This document shows positions 36,411 through 46,193 of a stretch of 64,000 bases of DNA, in pieces; within the stretch, counting starts at the first letter, position 1; each line of letters opens with the position of its first letter. Source of the DNA: Tenacibaculum haliotis (GTDB lineage: Bacteria > Bacteroidota > Bacteroidia > Flavobacteriales > Flavobacteriaceae); assembly GCF_025215075.1 (NCBI RefSeq), contig NZ_JAOBTH010000028.1:406504-470503 (forward strand), read 5' to 3'. Position numbers and translations under genes: made by a program. Under the pieces are notes generated by a model. The model worked only from the letters and a program-made list of their open reading frames with translations. It was not told the DNA's origin and ran no database searches.

Positions 36411-37202
36411 TTAATATGTAAACCCTTTTAAAAAGGATTTATAAAAGTTAACTGTAGACTTCAAATCATTTCTATATCTAAAACAAAAATAAAAAAATAA
36501 AAAAAAACCTTTTTTCCCAAAAACCCTTTTAGAATATGCTCCAAGAAAATTTTGAAACCTAGCATCAAACAAATTAAAGCTGCCCGAACTTTCAAATTTA
36601 TGATTTACCATGTATACTGGGAAAAAAAAAATATTTAACTTTTTACTTAAACAATCTTTAATAAAAATAGATTCTTCACCCCCAATATTAAATCGAGTAG
36701 ATCCTAAACCAAAATTAGAGTCAAAATATAATTTATTTTCTATGATTTGTTTTTTTCTAAAAGCTATTTCAATACTACAAACATTTTTAAAGTTAAAAAA
36801 ATTGATTCTATTTTTATAATTTTTATAATTTCTAAATTCAGGTTCACCTATATTAGTTTTAATTTTACCCGCAAATACGTCGAGGCTAGGATCTTTGATA
36901 AATTCATTTTTTATTTTATCTATATAGGAATCTTTATACCTAACATCATCATCTGCTATTATACAAATATCTGAAGTTGCATGTTTGATACAATTATTAC
37001 GATTCATTGACAAACCTTTCTCTTTACATAAAAAGATACTTACATCTTTTCTTTGTTTTAAAACATCTGGTATTTCATACGCTACGTTATTTATTTCCTG
37101 AATAGAAATAATATAAGAAACATCTCCTCTTGCTTTTAATAATACAGAAGGCACATTAGTTATATTAGTATTTATAGTTGAAATAAGTATGTCTACGGTC
37201 AT
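36411..37202 (-). CDS. glycosyltransferase family 2-like protein
   Basis: 263 residues, resembling short GT2 enzymes: MTVDILISTINTNITNVPS opening, NRNNCIKHATSDICIIADDDVRYKD with an ADDD metal motif, and GGEESIFIKD as the acceptor-base region. The C-terminal end is hydrophobic and basic, suggesting membrane contact. It lies between the polymerase gene (2 bp) and the other GT2. Donor unknown. Confidence 0.85.
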   Translation of the reverse strand: MTVDILISTINTNITNVPSVLLKARGDVSYIISIQEINNVAYEIPDVLKQRKDVSIFLCKEKGLSMNRNNCIKHATSDICIIADDDVRYKDSYIDKIKNEFIKDPSLDVFAGKIKTNIGEPEFRNYKNYKNRINFFNFKNVCSIEIAFRKKQIIENKLYFDSNFGLGSTRFNIGGEESIFIKDCLSKKLNIFFFPVYMVNHKFESSGSFNLFDARFQNFLGAYSKRVFGKKGFFLFFYFCFRYRNDLKSTVNFYKSFLKGFTY

Positions 37203-37203
37203 A

Positions 37204-38475
37204 TTAGAATAATTCTTTTTTGATCTTTAAAAACTCTAGCTCGGATAACACATAAAAAATCCAGAAATACAACATATATGGCAAGTTTCTATTATAATCG
37301 TTTGAAGTATTAAACAAACAGAAAACTGTTAAAAATATAATTAAAAACAAACCTAATGCTTTATTTTTCTCTTTTATTTTAAATGATAAAACATAAAACT
37401 TTATAATTAAAAATATGTATAATAATATTCCTAAAATACCATAATTAATAAAGGTAGACACAAAACCATTCTCTATCATAAAAGCATTGTAATTTTGAAC
37501 ATATTCAGCTTTGGGATTTGAAGTACCAATACCTTTACCCCAAAAATACTCTATAATATTCATATTAGAAATTGCGTAATTCCAATTAACAACTCTTGCA
37601 TTAGATGTATACTCATTTGTGTCAAAAAGATTTTCAAACCTTGCTAAAACTAAATCAATATTAATATCCTTTAAAAAAACACTTACCAGGGATCCTAATA
37701 TAAAAACTACTAACGAGATAAAGAATACTTTATTCACATAGCCATCAATAGCCAAAAATATCGATAAGAAAACTGTAAAAATAAAAACTATTAAAGAGGT
37801 TCTACTAAGTGTAAGTGAAACGATAAAAAAGGTAAACAGCAGTGCTACTGGATACAAAAGTTTTAATAAAATTACTTTGTTTCGATAAATCATATATAAA
37901 AAAGAAGCCATCCATATTGATAAAGTAGCTCCTAGATTAATAGGATTACCAGTTGTTGACATTAAACGTTGAACGGAAAACCATCTAATATGAGGAATAT
38001 CCTTTAAGCTTTTTCTATATAATAACTCTAATAGTTCTTGATCCATAAATTCTAAGAACGCAACTAAAAGTGTAACAATACCTTGATAAAAAATAATTTT
38101 TATAAAAATATCCAAATAGTTAATGTTGTAATTATTAGCGTTAAAAATAAGCAAAGCCAAAAACGGAAATATAAATTCAAACTTAAATCCATCTAATTTT
38201 AAAAATAAAGAACTGGAACCTACCAAATGAAAGAAAACATAAATTACATAAACTCCTAATAAAATTGATTCCTCTCTAATTTGAATATTTTTTTTTACAA
38301 AAATATTAATCAAAAACAAAAAAATAGAGAAGACTACAAAAAGGTATTTTATGGATGTTAATATATTCAACGGTACTTTTAAGAAATAATTGATTTGCGC
38401 AACAATTATTGACCAAAAAGGAAACAACACGAATATTAGAATCAATATATAAGAATTAATTTTAGCTATTCTCAT
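37204..38475 (-). CDS. Wzy-like polysaccharide polymerase
   Basis: 423 residues, strongly hydrophobic, with about 11-12 membrane helices and a larger external loop (about residues 285-330, including FWGKGIGTSNPKAEY) before the last helices, as in O-antigen polymerases and ligases. LTLSRTSLIVFIF is the kind of Arg-containing helix found in Wzy. No sequence-level proof separates Wzy from a ligase; its place between glycosyltransferases and near wzx favours polymerase. It overlaps the next gene by 14 bp. Confidence 0.85.
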   Translation of the reverse strand: MRIAKINSYILILIFVLFPFWSIIVAQINYFLKVPLNILTSIKYLFVVFSIFLFLINIFVKKNIQIREESILLGVYVIYVFFHLVGSSSLFLKLDGFKFEFIFPFLALLIFNANNYNINYLDIFIKIIFYQGIVTLLVAFLEFMDQELLELLYRKSLKDIPHIRWFSVQRLMSTTGNPINLGATLSIWMASFLYMIYRNKVILLKLLYPVALLFTFFIVSLTLSRTSLIVFIFTVFLSIFLAIDGYVNKVFFISLVVFILGSLVSVFLKDINIDLVLARFENLFDTNEYTSNARVVNWNYAISNMNIIEYFWGKGIGTSNPKAEYVQNYNAFMIENGFVSTFINYGILGILLYIFLIIKFYVLSFKIKEKNKALGLFLIIFLTVFCLFNTSNDYNRNLPYMLYFWIFYVLSELEFLKIKKELF

Positions 38476-39520
38476 ATAATAATCTATATTTATCAGCTAT
38501 TATATTAATATCATATTTATTTTTCATGATTAAATAAGGGAGTTTTTTTTCAACAATTGAGTCAATAAGATCAATATTTATTTTTTCAAATGAATCAGAT
38601 AAAATAAACCCACCTTCTCTATTATTAAATATCTCCGAAATTACACCATCTAATTCACTGGTAATGGGAACACAATTATTAGACATAGCCTCTAAAACAA
38701 CATTTGGTAAACCTTCTTTAGAGGAAAAAAACAGAAGGGCTTTTGAGTTATTTAAAATATTTTGAGTTTCTTTTTTAGACACAAGGCCAATAAAGTGAAT
38801 TCTTTTTCCCATACCTGATTCTTTAACTAGATTAAAACATTTTTTAACATAATTGTCATCAAATTCCGAGTTGTCTTTTACATCCTTATAGGGTCCTACT
38901 ATATTTAAAATAGCATCATTAATATGCGAATAATTATCTATAAAATACAAAATACTTTCGTAAGTTCTTTTTCGTTCACAAACCAAACCTACATAACTAA
39001 AGTTTTGTTTTTTTTGTTTTAAAGATTTTAAATTATCTTGAAGTTCAACTCCATTTGGTATTAATTTTATTTTTGAGGCGTCAATATATTTAGAATTTAT
39101 TTCCTTATTTTTTTTTGATAAAACAACATTAACATTTATTTTTTTTAAAATATAATGCTTTATACTCCAAAAGCTTTTTTTATTTAGACTATCGAAATCA
39201 TCATTTCCTAAAAGAGTTGTTTTTAAAATCATTTTTCGTTTTAAAACAAACCCTAAAACAAATGCAATGGTAAAAAAACCGTGATAGTGATACGTTGTTA
39301 TGTTTTTAGTTATCGTTTTATATAAAATGATAAAAAATCTTTTAAAACTACTAGAAGGTAAATCAACTACTTCTATTAAATCGTTTACACTATAGCTTTT
39401 GTAGTTGCTGTGGTTCGTGTTAAATATTAATATTTTTTTTTTTACAGTTTTTGCCAAAAGTAACGCTTGCTGAGCCGCACCACTATAACTATCTAATTTA
39501 TATACGAAATAAGCTATCAT
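38462..39520 (-). CDS. glycosyltransferase family 4
   Basis: 352 residues with a GT-B fold: KLIPNGVEL, FSYVGLVCERKRTYESILYFI, HFIGLVSKKETQNILNNSKA, and SSKEGLPNVVLEAMSNNCVPIT, the E-x7-E-type donor site of retaining family 4 enzymes. It presumably adds a sugar to the lipid-linked repeat unit. It overlaps the polymerase gene by 14 bp and the ATP-grasp gene by 4 bp, so translation is probably coupled. Confidence 0.92.
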   Translation of the reverse strand: MIAYFVYKLDSYSGAAQQALLLAKTVKKKILIFNTNHSNYKSYSVNDLIEVVDLPSSSFKRFFIILYKTITKNITTYHYHGFFTIAFVLGFVLKRKMILKTTLLGNDDFDSLNKKSFWSIKHYILKKINVNVVLSKKNKEINSKYIDASKIKLIPNGVELQDNLKSLKQKKQNFSYVGLVCERKRTYESILYFIDNYSHINDAILNIVGPYKDVKDNSEFDDNYVKKCFNLVKESGMGKRIHFIGLVSKKETQNILNNSKALLFFSSKEGLPNVVLEAMSNNCVPITSELDGVISEIFNNREGGFILSDSFEKINIDLIDSIVEKKLPYLIMKNKYDINIIADKYRLLYENS

Positions 39521-40389
39521 TGTTTTTTAGGTAGTTTAATTAGGTTTCCATAATATAAATCTTTTTCTTCAGGATAAAATTGCCCATAACCAGAAGTGGG
39601 GTGAAACGTAATTTCACCAAAAAAAATTTTATCTTCGAAAAAATAAAAATCTACTCGACAAAAACAAAAATCAGACGCCAATTTCTCCGCTAATTTTATC
39701 ATTGATTCCAATTCTTTTGGCTTAGGAATATCATGTCCATTTAGAATTTCTTTAGGCCATAGAATTGGTAATAAATTCCAATTTATATCATAGTTATTTC
39801 TCTTATGGACATCTTCTTTATTAAAGTCAACATTAATCATCTCAGCATTACCATTGAAACATTCAAATTTATAATCTTCAATTCTAGTTCCATTGTTATT
39901 TATTAATAACTTTTCTACAATTATAAAAGGCTCTATATTTTTATATTGCCACTCTCTTCCTGCCTTATAATAATTGACTTTTAAGGATTTTGATAACTTA
40001 GCTCTAATTTCTTTCCAATTTTGACTTTCTTTATTCTTTATTATAAAATACGTTCCACTATCATGGTTTGTTTTTATAATTACCGGGTAATTTGGTAAAT
40101 TATCAGGAGTAATATCATTAACGTTTTTCGTTGATAGTACTAGTGGTATTAAATACTCTTCTCCTAAAACTTCTTTAATATGGTTTCTTACTTTTAACTT
40201 ATCTGCACAAACTGTATGTAAAGGGGTACGGTCGTACAACTTTAGCCATTGCAATTTTTCATTTAGAGTTTGAGGTGATTTTAAATTAAGAAATTTATTA
40301 AACTTTCTATAATATTGTATTTTTAAAAACATTTTATCTGATAAACAACCAGATATCCACTTTTTAATTTTAACTGTTAAGACTTTCAT
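39517..40389 (-). CDS. TupA-like ATP-grasp protein
   Basis: 290 residues. LNEKLQWLKLYDR near residue 44 and ADKLKVRNHIKEVLG, PVIIKTNHDSG, EDYKFECFNG, CRVDFYF and FGEITFHPTSGYG are marks of the TupA-like ATP-grasp family (PF14305). TupA is linked to teichuronopeptide synthesis, suggesting an amino-acid or amide ligase acting on a uronic acid. This fits the UDP-uronic acid genes at the other end of the locus, but the substrate is not known. The family is often mislabelled as glycosyltransferase. Confidence 0.85.
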   Translation of the reverse strand: MKVLTVKIKKWISGCLSDKMFLKIQYYRKFNKFLNLKSPQTLNEKLQWLKLYDRTPLHTVCADKLKVRNHIKEVLGEEYLIPLVLSTKNVNDITPDNLPNYPVIIKTNHDSGTYFIIKNKESQNWKEIRAKLSKSLKVNYYKAGREWQYKNIEPFIIVEKLLINNNGTRIEDYKFECFNGNAEMINVDFNKEDVHKRNNYDINWNLLPILWPKEILNGHDIPKPKELESMIKLAEKLASDFCFCRVDFYFFEDKIFFGEITFHPTSGYGQFYPEEKDLYYGNLIKLPKKQ

Positions 40390-40426
40390 ATATTTTCTTT
40401 TTAAATCTTTTTTATTACGGTATATT

Positions 40427-41653
40427 TTATAATTTTACACTTTTACTATAGGTGAGAAAAGCCATAACTAATCTTGTAAAAACGACCGTTATTGCTGCCC
40501 CCATAGCTCCAAAAATAGGAATAAGTATTAATGCTATAAAAAAACCAATTACAGAGTAAACTATTGTAATATTTCTCATCAACCTGTCTTTTTTTAATAT
40601 TAAAAGTTTATTATTTCCATAAGCAATACCAATGGACAAGAATAAGGGGCTTAAAGCTAGTATATATATATATAGTAAACTATTTTCACCGGTAGTACCA
40701 AAAACAAGAGGTACTAGGAATCCTGAAAAAGCAAAAACACATACTGAAAACAATAGCCCTACTCCAATTGTTATTTTCGTAATCATCTGCATTTTAGAGG
40801 AATCTTTATTTAAATAAGGAAAAGTTGCATTTCTTATAACATATAAAAAGCTATTTAAAACTCCTATTAATTTAGATGCTAAAGCATAAAAACCAACAAA
40901 CTCTAAAGGTGCAAAGAACCCTAATAAAAAAGTTGAAAAATTATTATACATGTTTGGCAAGAAGTCAATTACAAAAACATCCCAACTATCTTTTAAATAC
41001 TTTTTAATTATTTCAATTTTTTGAAATTCAAAAACAACTTTAAACTGTTTTTTAAGTATAAATAAAGATACTATTCCTGAAAAACAGCCCCCCAATGAAT
41101 TAAAAAGAGGTACCAAAAAAACATCATTCTCTTCTTTTAAAAAAATGAATATTGCTGCAGTAAAAAAACTTTTAGATATAACATTTAAGTAAGTTATATA
41201 TTTCATATCCTCCATACCTTGAAAAAACCAAATAGGGAAAAATGCTTGACCAACCACAATACCAAATGTGAACAGATAAAGTTTACTATGTAGGCTAAAT
41301 ACGTCTACAAAAAAAACTAACATTAATAACACAATAAAACACAATAACATTAATATTGTTTTTATAGTAATTACACTACCAAATATTTCTTTTAACTTAT
41401 TTAAATCTTCTCTATGAACAGCTACTTCTCTTGTTGCCGTTAAATTAAAGCCATAATCTACAATAATATTAAAATACATTATTGTAGCTAATGAAAAGGC
41501 TAACAATCCGTAATTCTCAGCTCCAACAATACTTATCACATAAGGAATTGTCACTAAAGGTAGCGCCAAGTTAAATATTTGAAGTATTGCTAAAAAAGAA
41601 AAATTCTTTAAAACTAGAGAATTAGATTTTATTAGATTTCTTAGTTTATTCAT
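40427..41653 (-). CDS. Wzx-type flippase
   Basis: 408 residues of the polysaccharide transporter (RfbX/Wzx) family with about 12 membrane helices. The N-terminal ILQIFNLALPLVTIPYVISIVGAENYGLLAFS pattern (split over residues 24-55) and the FYALASKLI stretch mid-protein are typical. It would move the undecaprenyl-linked repeat unit across the inner membrane. Downstream neighbour (minus strand) is the TupA-like gene. Confidence 0.92.
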   Translation of the reverse strand: MNKLRNLIKSNSLVLKNFSFLAILQIFNLALPLVTIPYVISIVGAENYGLLAFSLATIMYFNIIVDYGFNLTATREVAVHREDLNKLKEIFGSVITIKTILMLLCFIVLLMLVFFVDVFSLHSKLYLFTFGIVVGQAFFPIWFFQGMEDMKYITYLNVISKSFFTAAIFIFLKEENDVFLVPLFNSLGGCFSGIVSLFILKKQFKVVFEFQKIEIIKKYLKDSWDVFVIDFLPNMYNNFSTFLLGFFAPLEFVGFYALASKLIGVLNSFLYVIRNATFPYLNKDSSKMQMITKITIGVGLLFSVCVFAFSGFLVPLVFGTTGENSLLYIYILALSPLFLSIGIAYGNNKLLILKKDRLMRNITIVYSVIGFFIALILIPIFGAMGAAITVVFTRLVMAFLTYSKSVKL

Positions 41654-41668
41654 TAAATTAAAATGGAT

Positions 41669-42733
41669 TTAATTACTATTTATGAATAAAGATTTCTTTA
41701 ACTTTAAATAAAAATCATGTAGAAAAACATAAAATATCGAAAAAAATAAACTCAATAACAAACTTATTATAATTAATAATTTTTTACTTAAACCTGATTT
41801 TTCAATTGGGATAAAAACAGGCTCTATTATAGATATAAATGGAGTATTCTCATTAATTTCCAACTGTTTTGTTGCTATTTGCTTTTCAAGCTCTGAACAA
41901 ACATTAAAAAGTAAATCATATCTAGATCTTAAATCGAGTTGTTTAATTTTAGATCGAGCGCTAGATAAATATTGATTTTTATCCTCGAAAGAGGCTAACG
42001 AAATTTGAATATCTTTAAACTCTTTATACTTTTCTTTATATCTTTCTTCAATAAATTTTAAATCATTCTCATTTTTTTCATTTCTTAAAAGCCTTAGCTC
42101 CTCTTTTAATATATTCACTGCATTTAAAACTAATTCAGAAGAAGCTAATGCCTGAGGAAAAGATGATTCGATGGTTACAATATTTTCTTTTGCATCATAT
42201 TTAAACCTCAACACATTTTCAATATTTTTAAAGACATTCATTTCAAAATCCCCATAAACATTAACTTCGGATAAACTAAGAACAGGCTCTTTTTTATTTT
42301 TGAAGTCAAAAATAGATTTTATCCTTGAAAAAATAGATTTTGGTAACTCCTTATAATACTGTTTATACGTAATTTTTGAAGTAGTATCATCTCTAGTAAT
42401 AGTTATTAAACTATTTGCCATCTTATCTAAAAACGGTTTACTCTCAATAATTTTTGAGTAAATTAAAGGAGAAATAACCTCTGTGCTTTTGCTTTTTAAA
42501 TTAATTCCTGCCAAGGAAGCAACCCCGCCTAATCCAGACAACAATGAATTTTGTTGCGAACTTTGTGGAATAAAAACGATCTTAGATTCATATTTCTTTT
42601 CATACAAAAAGAAAGTATAAACTAAAGACACCAAGAAAACAACCAAGAAAATTATTTTAAGAGTCTTCTTTTTTTTATATATTTTTTGTATTAAAAAAGA
42701 CAAGTCTAATTTATCATTTTCCATTTCTAGCAT
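41669..42733 (-). CDS. Wzz-type chain-length / copolymerase protein without kinase
   Basis: 354 residues: membrane helix about 25-43, a large periplasmic domain with SLLSGLGGVASLAGINL-like Gly-rich segment (about 63-78) and coiled coil (about 215-265), a Pro-containing second helix (PVFIPIEKSGLSKK before the helix at about 320-340). It ends soon after, so the cytoplasmic tyrosine-kinase domain of Wzc is absent. A start at the second ATG (42724) is equally possible. It is 1 bp after the Wza-like gene. Confidence 0.9.
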   Translation of the reverse strand: MLEMENDKLDLSFLIQKIYKKKKTLKIIFLVVFLVSLVYTFFLYEKKYESKIVFIPQSSQQNSLLSGLGGVASLAGINLKSKSTEVISPLIYSKIIESKPFLDKMANSLITITRDDTTSKITYKQYYKELPKSIFSRIKSIFDFKNKKEPVLSLSEVNVYGDFEMNVFKNIENVLRFKYDAKENIVTIESSFPQALASSELVLNAVNILKEELRLLRNEKNENDLKFIEERYKEKYKEFKDIQISLASFEDKNQYLSSARSKIKQLDLRSRYDLLFNVCSELEKQIATKQLEINENTPFISIIEPVFIPIEKSGLSKKLLIIISLLLSLFFSIFYVFLHDFYLKLKKSLFINSN

Positions 42734-42734
42734 T

Positions 42735-45188
42735 TTATTTATCTGTTAAACTCTTTACCAAAACACCCAACGTTGCCAAACCTGTAGTAATTGCAATAAC
42801 TTCTTGAGTAGAAATTTTTCTAGTATTTTCAGGTTTATTAGGTATTAAAATTACTGAACCTGGTTTTACAGTAGGGTACGATTTAAAAAACAAAAAGCGT
42901 TTGGTTGTTTTTATATCTCCATTTGCATGAATAACATAGGCCCTGCTCTTTTTTGCATTAGCTGAAAATCCTCCAGAATTTTCTATATAATGTTTAAAAC
43001 TCTTCCCTTTTTCGTAGCGAACTAACGATGGTGATAGTACCTCTCCTTCTACTTTTACGGTTTGTCTTTCTGAAGGAATAAACAACTCATCTCCTTCTTC
43101 TAAAATCAAATCGAACTTTGAATCTTTACCATCTTGGGCTAAAATTTCATTTAATTTAATACCAATCTTAAAAGTATTTTTTTGTTTTATTTCATTTGAT
43201 GTGTCGGCTGTTAAACTGTCTTTTTTAGCAAAGTCTGCTATCATTTCTAATTGTTTAACATCTTCTACCTTATTGTTTTTTCTTGTTAAAAAAGCGCCTT
43301 CTATATATGCGTATTTTGTTAACCCACCTGCTTGTACTATTAAATCTGAAATTCTTTCATTTTTACCGCCTAAAGAATATTCGCCTTCAAAATTAGCTTC
43401 TCCCTTTATAAATACCGTTTTTTGTTTTGTATACCCTTTCAAGTAGCGAACAGAAACAATATCGAAAGGTGCTAGCACAAAATTATCACTAACTGTACCT
43501 GCTAAACTACCACTGGCTTTTAAATCAAAATTTTTACTTATTGTTTCGAAACTACCATCTTTTAACCTTCTTGAAACATCAATCGTATTAGCATCAGCTC
43601 CATCTTTTAAGCCTCCAGCAAGGGCAATTAAATCTTCTACTTGCATGCCTTGCATAAAATCGAATTCAGCTGCCTTATTAACAGCACCATTAATCGTAAT
43701 AAATTCTTTTTCTTTTAACTCTTCTTTAGAAAAAACATACACACTATCATTTTCTTTTAATAATAAGCTTTCATTTTTACTTCTTAACGAAAATGAAATG
43801 GTCTCTTTATTTACCTTATCGTAAGTTCTTACAATAATACCTCTATCTAAAAAGGCTTCTTTGGTTACACCTTCAGCTTTTGTTAATAAAGATGCTAATG
43901 ACAAATTTTCTTTATACTCATATTTACCAGGTTGAAAAACTGCTCCCGCAACACTAACTTTATTTAAAAATTGATTAGACACTTTATTTATTTTTATAAA
44001 GTCTCCATCTTTCAATTTTTCTTTAGCGAAAGCTACTAACGGAATCTCTACTAATTCTTTTTGCTTTCCATTAATTCTTTCAATAATGATATTTTGTTTG
44101 TATGCATCAAAAACAAAACCACTACAATATTTTATTAAATCAACTACTGTTTCTGCTGCTTTCATTTCATATAAACCAGGTCTTTTTACAGCTCCTTCAA
44201 TAGTTATTATTTTATCGTAAGGTTTAACAATGATAACATCTTGATCTTGCACTGTGATATTACCTGTCTCAGAACCATTGATTAAAAAATCATAAAAATC
44301 AAAGTCGGCTACTTTTTCTCCCCCTCTGAACAATCGAATATTTCTAAACGTTCCGTTTTCAGTGGGTCCACCTGCTGCGTATAAAGCATTTAATACGGTA
44401 GAAAAACCACTTAACGAGTAAGACCCTGGTACTTTAACTTCGCCTACAATACTTACTTGCACATTGCGAACTTCTTTAATAGAAACAGCCATGTGTACTT
44501 TGTTATAACTATTAGACGAAGCGCCAATACCAGCATAAATTCTTTTTAAATAATTCTTTATTTTAGATTTTGCTGCTTTTATAGGTAAACCTACTAATTG
44601 AATATAACCAACACCTTGAATATTAATTGCACCTTGCCTATTTACTTTCTTCTCGTAATTAGCTTCAGCAGCACCCCATAAATCAATTGAGAGTATATCT
44701 CCGCTACCGATTACATAATTTTCAGGCGTTGCTATATTTAAGTTTGGTGTGAATGTAATATTTGGATTGTTAAAAAAGTCATACCCGAAAAGTAAAGATT
44801 CTTTAGGTTCCACCTCTTCTTTGCCTGTCAATCCAAAAAGCAATTGATTACTCGAAGTACTGTTATTTCCTTGCGATTCATCTATATTCGTATTTTGATT
44901 ATTGGTTGAAGTACCTAAATTTCGAATTCTAGCTTGTAATTTCTGGGCTTGTAGCTCAGACATCCCTCTTGTTTTGGCTATTGACAATGCCTGTTCTAAA
45001 GTATACCCTTCTTTTTTAATTTTATCACGATAATTCGCTACTTGTTCATCTGACAAGTTATCTACCTCAATAGTATTCATTTGTTGCTGAATACTCTGAG
45101 CATAATTTGTAAAACTAACGAATACGAAAAGAACTATGAAAACACTTTTTAAGACTTCTTTTCTTCCTATTTTATTTGTCAACTGCAT
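42735..45188 (-). CDS. Wza-like polysaccharide export protein, six SLBB repeats
   Basis: 817 residues. Signal peptide (about 13-32, ending NYAQS) without a lipobox Cys, so unlike E. coli Wza it is not a lipoprotein. An export domain (about 155-240, GSGDILSIDLWGAAE) is followed by six SLBB-type units beginning at VSIVGEVKVPGSY, TIEGAVKRPGLY, VAGAVFQPGKY, INGAVNKAAEF, IKGEANFEGEY and VEGEVLSPSLV, and a hydrophobic C-terminal helix. It should form the outer-membrane channel. It overlaps the upstream epimerase gene by 17 bp. Confidence 0.93.
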   Translation of the reverse strand: MQLTNKIGRKEVLKSVFIVLFVFVSFTNYAQSIQQQMNTIEVDNLSDEQVANYRDKIKKEGYTLEQALSIAKTRGMSELQAQKLQARIRNLGTSTNNQNTNIDESQGNNSTSSNQLLFGLTGKEEVEPKESLLFGYDFFNNPNITFTPNLNIATPENYVIGSGDILSIDLWGAAEANYEKKVNRQGAINIQGVGYIQLVGLPIKAAKSKIKNYLKRIYAGIGASSNSYNKVHMAVSIKEVRNVQVSIVGEVKVPGSYSLSGFSTVLNALYAAGGPTENGTFRNIRLFRGGEKVADFDFYDFLINGSETGNITVQDQDVIIVKPYDKIITIEGAVKRPGLYEMKAAETVVDLIKYCSGFVFDAYKQNIIIERINGKQKELVEIPLVAFAKEKLKDGDFIKINKVSNQFLNKVSVAGAVFQPGKYEYKENLSLASLLTKAEGVTKEAFLDRGIIVRTYDKVNKETISFSLRSKNESLLLKENDSVYVFSKEELKEKEFITINGAVNKAAEFDFMQGMQVEDLIALAGGLKDGADANTIDVSRRLKDGSFETISKNFDLKASGSLAGTVSDNFVLAPFDIVSVRYLKGYTKQKTVFIKGEANFEGEYSLGGKNERISDLIVQAGGLTKYAYIEGAFLTRKNNKVEDVKQLEMIADFAKKDSLTADTSNEIKQKNTFKIGIKLNEILAQDGKDSKFDLILEEGDELFIPSERQTVKVEGEVLSPSLVRYEKGKSFKHYIENSGGFSANAKKSRAYVIHANGDIKTTKRFLFFKSYPTVKPGSVILIPNKPENTRKISTQEVIAITTGLATLGVLVKSLTDK

Positions 45189-46188
45189 AATTTTTAAACC
45201 AATTAATGAATTCTTTAATTCCCTTACTTAGTAAGGTATTGGGTTTATAGTTATAATCTTTCATTAGATCATTAACGTTTGCCCATGTTTTTTCAACGTC
45301 TCCTGGCTGAATTGGTAGTAGCTCTTTCTGAGCTTCTTTACCTATATTTTTTTCTATTTCTGATATAAAATCTAATAATTTCACCGAATTATTATTTCCT
45401 ATATTGTATACTTTATATAGCGTCCTGTCCTTTATATCAGATACTAAAACGCGTTCTATTCCTGCTACAATATCATCTATATAGGTAAAATCACGCTGCA
45501 TTTTACCATAATTAAAAACTTTTATAGGGCGATCGTTTGATATGGCATCAGCAAATAACATAGGAGCCATATCGGGTCTTCCCCAAGGTCCATACACCGT
45601 AAAAAAACGCAATCCTGTTGTAGGTATTTTATATAAATGGCTATAGGTATATGCCATTAATTCGTTGCTTTTTTTGGTCGCTGCATATAAACTCACAGGT
45701 GTATCTACCTTATCTTCTTCTGAAAAAGGTATTTTTGCATTTGCCCCATATACACTAGAACTACTCGCATATACTAGGTGTTTTATGTTGTTATAGCGAG
45801 CGCATTCTAAAATATTTAAAAAACCTACGATGTTACTTTGTATATAGGCATCCGGATTTTCAATACTATAACGAACCCCTGCTTGTGCTGCTAAATTACA
45901 GACTACGTCGAACTTTTCTTGTTCAAATAATGCAACTAAAGCTTCTTTGTCCTCTAAATTTATTCTCCTAAATTTAAAGTCACTATACGTGCTACTTATA
46001 TTTTCTTTATGAAAAGCAGCAGCTGTTTCTTTTTGTACGCCCAATTCTTTTAAACGATCGTACTTTAAATCAACATTATAATAGTCATTAATATTATCGA
46101 TTCCTATAACAGTATAACCTTTATCTAATAGTTTTTTTGACAAATGAAAACCAATAAAACCCGCAGCTCCTGTAACAAGTATTTTCAT
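45172..46188 (-). CDS. UDP-glucuronate 4-epimerase
   Basis: 338 residues of extended SDR type: KILVTGAAGFIGFHLSKKL, ASSSSVYGAN, YAATKKSNEL (YxxxK) and FFTVYGPWGRPDMAP, which is diagnostic of UDP-GlcA C4 epimerases such as Cap1J and LspL. It gives UDP-galacturonate from the UDP-glucuronate made by the neighbouring dehydrogenase, 5 bp away. Confidence 0.92.
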   Translation of the reverse strand: MKILVTGAAGFIGFHLSKKLLDKGYTVIGIDNINDYYNVDLKYDRLKELGVQKETAAAFHKENISSTYSDFKFRRINLEDKEALVALFEQEKFDVVCNLAAQAGVRYSIENPDAYIQSNIVGFLNILECARYNNIKHLVYASSSSVYGANAKIPFSEEDKVDTPVSLYAATKKSNELMAYTYSHLYKIPTTGLRFFTVYGPWGRPDMAPMLFADAISNDRPIKVFNYGKMQRDFTYIDDIVAGIERVLVSDIKDRTLYKVYNIGNNNSVKLLDFISEIEKNIGKEAQKELLPIQPGDVEKTWANVNDLMKDYNYKPNTLLSKGIKEFINWFKNYAVDK

Positions 46189-46193
46189 GTATG

